A stretch of 5,527 bases of DNA from Gammaproteobacteria bacterium. GTDB lineage: Bacteria; Pseudomonadota; Gammaproteobacteria; SZUA-229. Below the pieces are notes generated by a model, which saw only the letters and a list, made by a program, of their open reading frames with translations, did not search any database and was not told the origin of the DNA. Positions 1 through 5,527 of this stretch are shown in pieces; position 1 is the first letter of the stretch; the number at the start of each line of letters is the position of its first letter. The position numbers and the translations under genes are program-made. The stretch lies in the NCBI GenBank assembly GCA_021768055.1, contig JAASSE010000099.1, forward strand, positions 1 to 5,527, read 5' to 3'.

Positions 1-180
1 ACCCCGAACGTGCAGTTGGCTGGCAGTCCCGAGATACCGGGTGGGCAGGGGACGGCGGCGCTTGCAGTGAACATGATCCCCCGCGTATTAAGTGCTAAGG
101 CTGGTCTCTATTCCATGGTGGACCTGCCCGTGCCTGCCGCAATGCTGGGCGACGCGCGCAGCTTTGTCCACCGAGATTAA
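1..180 (+). CDS. ord: 2,4-diaminopentanoate dehydrogenase, C-terminal end (partial)
   Basis: This is the last 59 codons of a gene that starts before the window; the frame is open from base 1 to a TAA at 178-180. The visible protein contains [17 protein letters not shown], then [18 protein letters not shown], and ends in ARSFVHRD. I recognise the N-M-I-P segment and the closing M-x-DLPVP-x-A-x-x-GD stretch as the C-terminal signature of 2,4-diaminopentanoate dehydrogenase, a cytoplasmic NAD(P)-dependent enzyme related to dihydrodipicolinate reductase. The family oxidatively deaminates 2,4-diaminopentanoate to 2-amino-4-oxopentanoate, which is the substrate of the thiolase encoded just downstream. 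The Rossmann cofactor-binding part lies outside the window, so NAD versus NADP preference cannot be judged. ortA starts 15 bases after the stop, which supports co-transcription. The assignment rests on this short tail plus a very specific gene context. Confidence 0.88.
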   Translation, partial: TPNVQLAGSPEIPGGQGTAALAVNMIPRVLSAKAGLYSMVDLPVPAAMLGDARSFVHRD

Positions 181-181
181 C

Positions 182-186
182 AGAGG
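182..186 (+). promoter_or_regulatory. Ribosome binding site of ortA
   Basis: AGAGG lies nine bases before the ATG at 196, in the 15-base gap after the ord stop codon. It supports that ATG as the ortA start. There is no room for a separate promoter in this gap, so ortA is probably translated from the ord transcript. Confidence 0.6.
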
Positions 187-195
187 ATAATAAGC

Positions 196-510
196 ATGAC
201 AGAACTGATCGAAAAAGGTACGTGGGTTGAGATCTACAACGTCGTGCTCCCGGCAAATGAACGGGCACCACAGGTGCCGGAGGATACCCAACGGGTACCG
301 CTGGAGATGCGTGTCAAGGGTTTTCTGCTAGCGCCTGCTGCCATTGGCGAGGATGCTGAAATCGAAACACTAAGCGGTCGTCATCTGCGCGGTAGACTGG
401 CAGAAGTGAATCCTGCCTATACACACAGTTTTGGTTCCCCTGTGCCTGAACTTACGCCCATCGGCTGCGAGGTACGTGCCTTGCTGCATGAGAAAGGACG
501 TATGCAATGA
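196..510 (+). CDS. ortA: 2-amino-4-ketopentanoate thiolase, alpha (small) subunit
   Basis: OrtA is the 104-residue small subunit of the thiolase that splits 2-amino-4-oxopentanoate with CoA into acetyl-CoA and alanine (D-alanine in the characterised clostridial enzyme). The family signature is clear: W-V-E-I-Y near the N-terminus, then ANERAPQVPEDTQRVPLEM and RVKGFL at about residues 20-43. A conserved C-terminal part follows, with NPAYTHSFG and ELTPIG. The length matches the family, which is close to 100 residues. It has no signal peptide or membrane segment and should act in the cytoplasm bound to OrtB. Its own catalytic contribution is not evident from the sequence; the PLP site is in OrtB. 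The stop overlaps the ortB start in an ATGA, so the two subunits are probably translationally coupled. The ATG has a ribosome binding site nine bases upstream. Function is inferred from family and context and is strongly supported. Confidence 0.95.
   Translation: MTELIEKGTWVEIYNVVLPANERAPQVPEDTQRVPLEMRVKGFLLAPAAIGEDAEIETLSGRHLRGRLAEVNPAYTHSFGSPVPELTPIGCEVRALLHEKGRMQ
493..498 (+). promoter_or_regulatory. Ribosome binding site of ortB
   Basis: AAAGGA lies inside the end of ortA, eight bases before the ortB ATG at 507. Together with the ATGA overlap it fixes the ortB start and would let terminating ribosomes restart on ortB. Confidence 0.6.
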
Positions 511-1928
511 CGCAAGAAAGTTACGCAGCCATCATGGATCAACGTGCTGAAATCATGCGCGCCTCAGTAGATATTGATTATGAACAATATACGACGGGTC
601 GTCTGGCATTCGATTATGAGCGCTTGATGGCAGACACGGGCTATGACATAGCAACAGCATTGGCAGTACAAAAGACGACGGCGGTCGGCAAAACGCCATT
701 GGTCGAACTGAAGAACATCACCGCACTGGCGCGCACCGTGTCAAAACCTGGGAAAGGCGCACGCATCTTTGTGAAGGATGAAGAGGCCAATCCATCAGGT
801 TCATTTAAAGACCGCCGCGCGTCCCTGTCGGTGCACGAAGCCAGCAAACGTGGATACAGTGGCGTGGCAGCGGCAACCAGTGGTAATTATGGTGCGGCGG
901 TGGCCTCGCAAGCGGCGAAAGCGGGGTTGCGTTGCATCATTGTGCAGGAAGCATTTGACAGTGAAGGTGTCGTGCAACCAGAGATCGCGGAAAAGACCCG
1001 CGCCTGCGAAGCTTACGGTGCAGAGGTCATACGTCTCTCGGTAGGACCGGAACTGTTTTATATGTTGCTTCGCGTACTCAAGGAGACAGGTTATTTCAAT
1101 GCCTCGCTCTATACACCGTATTCTGTGCTGGGTATTGAAACATTGGGCTATGAAATTGCATTGCAAATGCAGGAACAAAGCGGCGTCTTTCCCGATGTCG
1201 TCATTGCGACCCATGCTGGTGGTGGCAACCTCACAGGAACCGCACGTGGCCTGCGCAAAGCAGGGGCAGTCAACAGCCAGGTGATCGCCGCCAGTGTCGA
1301 TCTTTCAGGGTTACATATGGCTTCGGATCATGATTTCAATCGCAAGTCGTTTACCACCGGGCATACCGGTTTCTCAATCCCGTTTACCACCTGGCCGGAT
1401 CGGGCGGATGTACCGCGTAACGCTGCACGTGCCTTGCGTTACATGGATCGTTTTGTGACGGTCACACAGGGTGAAGTATTTTATATGACCCAACTGCTTG
1501 CTGAACTGGAAGGACTTGAGCGGGGGCCCGCTGGCAATACATCACTTGTGGCTGCTTTTGTTATCGCGCAGGAACTCGATGAGGGGCAAATTGTTGTCGT
1601 TCAGGAAACAGAATATACCGGTGCCGGTAAACATCCGTTAGCACAACTCAACCTGGCCAGGCAGATGGGGATCGATGTAAGGCGTGGTGATCCGCGGGAT
1701 AACAAGCCCGGTCAATGCATTATCATTCCTGAACACCCCTCCCAGCTGGCGGTTGTAAATATAGACATGGAATACGTGCGACGTTCCTATCTGCATAACG
1801 CCATTAAATCACTTCCAGAAGGAGAGAGCCTGTCAGAAGTCGATCTTGCCTTTCTCGCGGAAGAGACACGAATCAGCCAAACCCATGTGCAGGAGATTCT
1901 CAATGAGCTCACTGGAAAGACCAGATGA
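507..1928 (+). CDS. ortB: 2-amino-4-ketopentanoate thiolase, beta (PLP) subunit
   Basis: OrtB is the 473-residue catalytic subunit of the CoA-dependent thiolase that releases acetyl-CoA and alanine from 2-amino-4-oxopentanoate. It is a fold-type II PLP enzyme related to threonine synthase and threonine dehydratase, and is not homologous to classical cysteine thiolases. Visible motifs are PSGSFKDRRAS with the predicted Schiff-base lysine at K101, ATSGNYGA at 123-130 (the loop that usually contacts the substrate carboxylate), and THAGGGNLTG at about 235-244 (the glycine-rich PLP-phosphate loop). A GPAGNTSL segment follows near 340-347. The N-terminal 60 residues precede the common fold. The start overlaps the ortA stop, and the 3' end overlaps oraS by 26 bases. 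A homology-only annotation would probably say threonine synthase-like; the adjacent ortA, the length and the rest of the operon make OrtB much more likely. All expected PLP motifs are intact, so the enzyme should be active. Confidence 0.95.
   Translation: MTQESYAAIMDQRAEIMRASVDIDYEQYTTGRLAFDYERLMADTGYDIATALAVQKTTAVGKTPLVELKNITALARTVSKPGKGARIFVKDEEANPSGSFKDRRASLSVHEASKRGYSGVAAATSGNYGAAVASQAAKAGLRCIIVQEAFDSEGVVQPEIAEKTRACEAYGAEVIRLSVGPELFYMLLRVLKETGYFNASLYTPYSVLGIETLGYEIALQMQEQSGVFPDVVIATHAGGGNLTGTARGLRKAGAVNSQVIAASVDLSGLHMASDHDFNRKSFTTGHTGFSIPFTTWPDRADVPRNAARALRYMDRFVTVTQGEVFYMTQLLAELEGLERGPAGNTSLVAAFVIAQELDEGQIVVVQETEYTGAGKHPLAQLNLARQMGIDVRRGDPRDNKPGQCIIIPEHPSQLAVVNIDMEYVRRSYLHNAIKSLPEGESLSEVDLAFLAEETRISQTHVQEILNELTGKTR
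1891..1895 (+). promoter_or_regulatory. Ribosome binding site that sets the oraS start
   Basis: AGGAG sits seven bases before the ATG at 1903, inside the 3' end of ortB. It favours that ATG over an in-frame TTG at 1846 that would add 19 residues unlike the family N-terminus. Confidence 0.7.
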
Positions 1929-2256
1929 TTTTGAGGTGCGCCGTGCGCATCTCAAGTCCATGTCGGATGAAGAGTTGCATGCGTATTTCTGGGAACTCGT
2001 TGACCAGATTGTCGCACCGTTGATCGAAGAAGCGCGTACCCATACCAGTCCAGCCATTGAACGCTCGGTACTGTTACGCATGGGTTTCTCGAGTATCGAG
2101 TCCAGGCAACTTGTTGATCAACAGCGCAAACACGGGCTGCTGGGTCACGGCGTGGGACACCTTATACTTGAACTGGCAAGAACTAAAGGCATTAGCGTAC
2201 GCGAAGCCGGCGAGGCGTTATTACAGGGTGAGCATTGGCAGGAACTTAAGCCATGA
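1903..2256 (+). CDS. oraS: D-ornithine 4,5-aminomutase, small subunit S
   Basis: OraS is the 117-residue small subunit of D-ornithine 4,5-aminomutase, which converts D-ornithine to (2R,4S)-2,4-diaminopentanoate. Family landmarks are RPDDFEVRRAHLKSMSDEEL near the N-terminus, then FWELVDQIVAPL, the diagnostic ERSVLLRMGFSS at residues 53-64, and a C-terminal GISVREAG segment near 96-103. Its length fits the characterised subunit, which is about 120 residues. In the clostridial enzyme this subunit packs against the OraE barrel, while OraE carries both cofactors; no cofactor-binding motif is seen here. I chose the ATG at 1903 because an AGGAG lies seven bases upstream and the protein then begins just before the conserved DDF-x-x-RRAHL. 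An in-frame TTG at 1846 gives a longer form that I consider unlikely. The gene overlaps ortB by 26 bases and its stop overlaps the oraE start in an ATGA, consistent with coupled synthesis of the two mutase subunits. Confidence 0.95.
   Translation: MSSLERPDDFEVRRAHLKSMSDEELHAYFWELVDQIVAPLIEEARTHTSPAIERSVLLRMGFSSIESRQLVDQQRKHGLLGHGVGHLILELARTKGISVREAGEALLQGEHWQELKP
2240..2244 (+). promoter_or_regulatory. Ribosome binding site of oraE
   Basis: AGGAA lies eight bases before the oraE ATG at 2253, inside the last codons of oraS. It supports re-initiation at the ATGA overlap and fixes the oraE start. Confidence 0.6.
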
Positions 2257-4448
2257 AGCTGGACCCGAACAAAAAACTCGATATCGAGGAAGTTCTCAAG
2301 GACCTTGATAAATATCGGCCCAGGCGCAAAGGCTGGAGTTGGCGAAAGAAGATTGCGAACCAGCAGATCGGTCCCTTTATCTATAAGGATACCTCGGCCA
2401 GTCTTGAAAACTCAGTACCCTTACCTGCAGCAGAATACTTCCACAATATCGATCCCCAGTGTGATTACGTCATTACAACGGAGATTTCATCTGGCCGGTT
2501 TGAAGATGACCTACGCCGGATGCGTATGGCCGCCTGGCATGGCGCCGACCACATTATGGTTATTCGTACCACCGGGCAGTCGCATATCGATGGGCTGATC
2601 GAGGGTACACCCGAAGGTGTCGGTGGCGTTCCTATTACCAGAAAGCAGATCCGGGCAACGCGCAAGGCGCTTGATGCGATAGAAGAAGAAGTTGGCAGGC
2701 CAATAAACTTTCATTCTTACGTCAGCGGCGTTGCCGGCCCGGAAATCGCCGTGCTGTTTACAGAGGAGGGTGTCAACGGGGCACACCAGGATCCCCAGTA
2801 CAATGTACTCTACCGTGACATCAACATGCATCGCTCGCTTGTTGATGCTGCCGAGTCAAAAAGAATAATGGCAGACGCCGGTATCCTGCAACTGGATGGG
2901 GCGCATAATGCCAATGCCACTGCAAAAGAGGCATGGAAGGTAACGCCGGAGTTACTGGTTCAGCATGCCATTAATACGGCTTATTCACGTGCAGTAGGTA
3001 TGTCAGCTAATTTGATTGCGCTTTCCACCGTGCCACCCACCGCACCACCGGCGCCGAAAATGCGACTGGATCTGCCTTACGCAGTTGCGCTGCGTGAATT
3101 GTTCGCAGGTTATAAATTCCGCGCCCAACAGAATACGCGTTACATGGAGGCAGACACGCTGGAGACGACCGTAACGCACGTACTCGATACCTTGATCTCG
3201 CGGCTAACCTCTGCCGATATCCAGAGCACGATTACACCCGATGAAGGGCGCAATATCCCCTGGCATTACAATAATATTGCCGGGATCAACAGCACCCGGC
3301 AAACGCTCATTGGTATCGATGGCATTAATGAACAGCTCGAACTCAAGCACGATGGACCTTTACAGGTTCAGGCACGTGAAATTAAAGAGAGGGCGGTGCT
3401 GTTCCTTGAAGAAATTCTCGAGGGCGGAGGTTATTATGCCGCCGTAGAAGCAGGACAGTTCGTTGACTCGGGCTATTATCCGGAACGCAATGGTGATGGT
3501 ATTGTGCGCGATCCCGCAGGCGGTGATGGTGCCGATACGGTGATCCCGCGTCAGCCTGGTTACGGTGCACCCGTGTGCAGCCACTTTGGTAACAATGTCT
3601 ATGCACATGGGAAAGACAAACCCTGTGCTGACTATGGTGGCTGCACCTTATGTGATGAAACAAAGATACAGTATATCGATGAACTGGATCCCGATGACAA
3701 TGTTGAAAAGCGTTTGCAGATACCATTGGCGGAACGTACCCAGGGTCTGTTAAAGCCCGAGGTCGAGAAACATGGTGACAGTATTGTTTGTGTCACATTG
3801 TTTGTCCCGGACAGTCCGGATAGCGCCGAACAGGCGGCACTTGAAATGGTAAAACACATGGGCCTGAACAATCCCGAAGTGATCAGTCGGCGGGTGATGC
3901 ATCCTGCTGAGGGTAGTTTTTTCGAGATTAAAGGCATACTGGATGTTGCGATTAACAAAGATAATCTCCAGCAAGTTGCCACAGTGGAGCCGTTATCTGA
4001 AGAGGAGATCGAAGCCTGGGTACGACCGCGTGATATACACGTCGTTGCCGCCACGGTGGGTGAAGATGAACATTCGGTTGGCCTGCACGAAATCCTTGAT
4101 ATAAAGCACGGCGGCATAGAGAAGTACGGCTTTCATTGCCATGACCTGGGCACGTCTGTTGCTATCGAACGTATTGTGGATAGGGTCGAGAAATCGAATG
4201 CGCACGCGGTATTAATTTCGACCATCGTTACCCATGCCGATGTCCACAAACAACACATGCGGGAGCTGGATGAGCTCGTCAAGGCGCGCGGATTGCGCGA
4301 GCAACTTGTTCTGGTTGCCGGCGGCAGCCAGGTGACTGACAAGCTGGCGCGTAAGTGTGGCATGGATGCGGGTTTTGGTCACGGCACCAGCGGGCATGAT
4401 GTGGCCAGTTTCCTAATGCGAGCCTTGCGCGACAGGGTAAGTGAATAA
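2253..4448 (+). CDS. oraE: D-ornithine 4,5-aminomutase, large subunit E (adenosylcobalamin- and PLP-binding)
   Basis: OraE (731 residues) is the catalytic subunit that moves the terminal amino group of D-ornithine from C5 to C4 by radical chemistry using adenosylcobalamin and PLP. Residues from about 30 to 400 form the TIM-barrel part, with TTEISSGRFEDDLRRM, the HGADHIMVIRTTGQSHIDG region and the HNANATAKEAW region. A linker follows, and from about 595 to the end comes the cobalamin-binding Rossmann domain. That domain shows DEHSVG at 605-610, which fits DxHxxG with H607 as the cobalt ligand, an S-T-I at 656-658 and a GG at 690-691. K618 in DIKHGG lies eleven residues after H607, the same spacing as His618 and Lys629 of the C. 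sticklandii enzyme, where the lysine holds PLP in the resting state. The protein is only slightly shorter than that enzyme. C442, C458, C464 and C467 cluster in the linker. The length and the separate small OraS partner argue against lysine 5,6-aminomutase. All key residues are intact. Confidence 0.96.
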   Translation: MKLDPNKKLDIEEVLKDLDKYRPRRKGWSWRKKIANQQIGPFIYKDTSASLENSVPLPAAEYFHNIDPQCDYVITTEISSGRFEDDLRRMRMAAWHGADHIMVIRTTGQSHIDGLIEGTPEGVGGVPITRKQIRATRKALDAIEEEVGRPINFHSYVSGVAGPEIAVLFTEEGVNGAHQDPQYNVLYRDINMHRSLVDAAESKRIMADAGILQLDGAHNANATAKEAWKVTPELLVQHAINTAYSRAVGMSANLIALSTVPPTAPPAPKMRLDLPYAVALRELFAGYKFRAQQNTRYMEADTLETTVTHVLDTLISRLTSADIQSTITPDEGRNIPWHYNNIAGINSTRQTLIGIDGINEQLELKHDGPLQVQAREIKERAVLFLEEILEGGGYYAAVEAGQFVDSGYYPERNGDGIVRDPAGGDGADTVIPRQPGYGAPVCSHFGNNVYAHGKDKPCADYGGCTLCDETKIQYIDELDPDDNVEKRLQIPLAERTQGLLKPEVEKHGDSIVCVTLFVPDSPDSAEQAALEMVKHMGLNNPEVISRRVMHPAEGSFFEIKGILDVAINKDNLQQVATVEPLSEEEIEAWVRPRDIHVVAATVGEDEHSVGLHEILDIKHGGIEKYGFHCHDLGTSVAIERIVDRVEKSNAHAVLISTIVTHADVHKQHMRELDELVKARGLREQLVLVAGGSQVTDKLARKCGMDAGFGHGTSGHDVASFLMRALRDRVSE

Positions 4449-4464
4449 TCATAAGATCGTTCAG

Positions 4465-5527
4465 ATGAAAACACCCTGCCTCGTCATCGATATCGACAAG
4501 ATCGAACACAACACGCGTACGATCGTTGAGTTGTGTAATAGCAACGGCATTGAAGTGACGGGAGTGACCAAGGTGACGTGTGGACATCCACAGGTAGCGA
4601 AGGCGATGTTACGCGGCGGTGTCACTGCGATTGCCGACTCTCGTCTGGAAAATATTCAGCGGCTTATCAAGGCAGGGATTGGTAGCAAATTAATGTTACT
4701 GCGGCTGCCAGCTTTATCCAGGGTGGATGAGGTCGTTGAATCAGTCGCGGTGAGTCTGAATTCCGAGCTTGCCGTGCTCGAAGCATTGTCATCAGCAGCC
4801 CAACGATGTGGCAAGGTGCACGATATAGTACTCATGGTGGATCTGGGAGATTTGCGTGAAGGTATCTTGCCTGACGATCTCATTCCGATTGTTAGGCAAG
4901 CGAACGAACTACCCGGTATACACATTAAAGGGCTCGGCACCAACCTGGCCTGCTTCGCTGGTGTGATGCCGGACGCAGATAATATGAGCCGGTTGGTAGA
5001 ACTTGCCACCGAGGTAGAACAATGTCTTAACTTGCCGCTGGAGTTGGTTTCGGGTGTCAACTCCAGCGGGCTTGATCTCATTGCTTCAGGGGGCATGCCC
5101 GAGCGAGTCAACCATGCCCGTATGGGCGAGGCCATTCTGTTGGGCCGCGAGACCACGCATCGAAAGCCGTGGCCCGACACGTATCAGGATGCCTTCGTGT
5201 TACATGCTGAAGTACTTGAGCTGAAAAAGAAACCGTCAATTCCGTTGGGGAACCAGAGCGAGGATGCCTTTGGAACGCGACCTGAATTCGAACAACGCGG
5301 CGAGATTGTGCGGGCCTTGTTAAATGTGGGTCGCGAAGATATTAATGTCGAAGGACTTACGCCGCAGGATCCACGGGTAGTAATCCTTGGCGCTTCTAGT
5401 GGTTATCTTATCGTTGATGTAACAGCAGCTGCCGGCAGCGTTCAGGTGGGTGACACCCTCTCGTTTTTATTGAATTACGCTGCGCTGCTGGCCGCAATGA
5501 CATCAGAGTATGTGAAAAAGCAAACCT
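4465..5527 (+). CDS. orr: Ornithine racemase, nearly complete (3' end cut by window)
   Basis: Orr interconverts L- and D-ornithine and so supplies the D-ornithine used by OraS/OraE. It is a PLP enzyme with the alanine racemase fold: a barrel with the Schiff-base lysine near the N-terminus, then a beta domain. Visible landmarks are TPCLVIDIDKIEHN at the start, VTGVTKVTCG with predicted PLP lysine K36, DSRLENI near 59-65, MVDLGDLREGI near 124-134, GLGTNLACFAG at 156-166, SGVNSSG at 196-202 and NHARMGEAILLGRE at 216-229. No stop occurs in the 354 codons seen, and the window ends one base into the next codon. Since family members are about 350 residues long, only a few residues should be missing. 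The ATG at 4465 matches the usual N-terminus but has no good ribosome binding site. An in-frame GTG at 4441 would add eight residues (M-N-N-H-K-I-V-Q) and overlap oraE by eight bases, and remains possible. The operon context favours ornithine over alanine or another amino acid as substrate. Confidence 0.92.
   Translation, partial: MKTPCLVIDIDKIEHNTRTIVELCNSNGIEVTGVTKVTCGHPQVAKAMLRGGVTAIADSRLENIQRLIKAGIGSKLMLLRLPALSRVDEVVESVAVSLNSELAVLEALSSAAQRCGKVHDIVLMVDLGDLREGILPDDLIPIVRQANELPGIHIKGLGTNLACFAGVMPDADNMSRLVELATEVEQCLNLPLELVSGVNSSGLDLIASGGMPERVNHARMGEAILLGRETTHRKPWPDTYQDAFVLHAEVLELKKKPSIPLGNQSEDAFGTRPEFEQRGEIVRALLNVGREDINVEGLTPQDPRVVILGASSGYLIVDVTAAAGSVQVGDTLSFLLNYAALLAAMTSEYVKKQT

Noticed and set aside
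801..1214. Minus-strand open frame of 137 codons inside ortB
   Set aside because: It is antisense to the PLP-binding core of OrtB and its translation shows no known motif.
1846..1902. Longer OraS beginning at an in-frame TTG
   Set aside because: The added 19 residues are the out-of-frame reading of ortB and do not resemble OraS N-termini. The ATG at 1903 has a well-placed AGGAG.
507..1928. Threonine synthase or threonine dehydratase
   Set aside because: The PLP fold is shared, but the adjacent ortA, the length and the surrounding ornithine genes identify OrtB.
3632..4117. Minus-strand open frame of 161 codons
   Set aside because: It is antisense to oraE, has no ribosome binding site or family resemblance, and covers the region that codes for the conserved OraE linker and cobalamin motif.
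1903..4448. Lysine 5,6-aminomutase
   Set aside because: Lysine 5,6-aminomutase has an alpha subunit of roughly 500 residues and a beta subunit of roughly 260 that carries the cobalamin domain. Here a 117-residue subunit pairs with a 731-residue protein containing both domains, which is the OraS/OraE layout.
4449..4464. Internal terminator or promoter between oraE and orr
   Set aside because: The 16 bases contain no stem-loop, T-run or recognisable promoter hexamers. Read-through from oraE is the simplest view.
4656..5180. Minus-strand open frame of 174 codons
   Set aside because: It lies entirely antisense to orr, whose plus-strand frame encodes a clear ornithine racemase. The translation is serine/arginine-rich and low in recognisable motifs, typical of a shadow frame.

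Overview
The window is one continuous plus-strand operon encoding the oxidative (Stickland-type) route of ornithine breakdown, first worked out in Clostridium sticklandii. The gene order is the 3' end of ord (2,4-diaminopentanoate dehydrogenase), ortA and ortB (the two subunits of 2-amino-4-ketopentanoate thiolase), oraS and oraE (the two subunits of adenosylcobalamin- and PLP-dependent D-ornithine 4,5-aminomutase), and an almost complete orr (ornithine racemase). Both outer genes are cut by the window edges. No tRNA, rRNA, insertion sequence, CRISPR array or terminator was seen, and no gap between genes is longer than 16 bases.

The products form one pathway. Orr converts L-ornithine to D-ornithine. 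OraS/OraE moves the 5-amino group to C4, giving 2,4-diaminopentanoate. Ord oxidatively deaminates this to 2-amino-4-oxopentanoate, yielding NAD(P)H and ammonia. OrtA/OrtB cleaves that with CoA to acetyl-CoA and alanine (D-alanine in the characterised enzyme). The gene order is not the reaction order, but every enzymatic step is represented.

Packing is very tight. ord-ortA and oraE-orr are separated by 15 and 16 bases, ortB-oraS overlap by 26 bases, and the two pairs that build heteromeric enzymes (ortA/ortB and oraS/oraE) each share the same four-base ATGA start/stop overlap. This suggests one transcript with translational coupling within each enzyme complex. The promoter must lie upstream of the window.

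The organism cannot be named from this sequence. Base composition looks close to balanced (roughly half G+C by eye, not computed), with frequent CTG, GGC and GCC codons. That is unlike the AT-rich clostridia in which the pathway was described. A proteobacterium or another moderate-GC anaerobe or facultative anaerobe is a reasonable guess, held with low confidence. The window reads as a known pathway, not an undescribed system. The points worth a second look are its likely non-clostridial host, a cysteine cluster in OraE, the lack of a GlmL-like gene between oraE and orr, and the weak start signal of orr.
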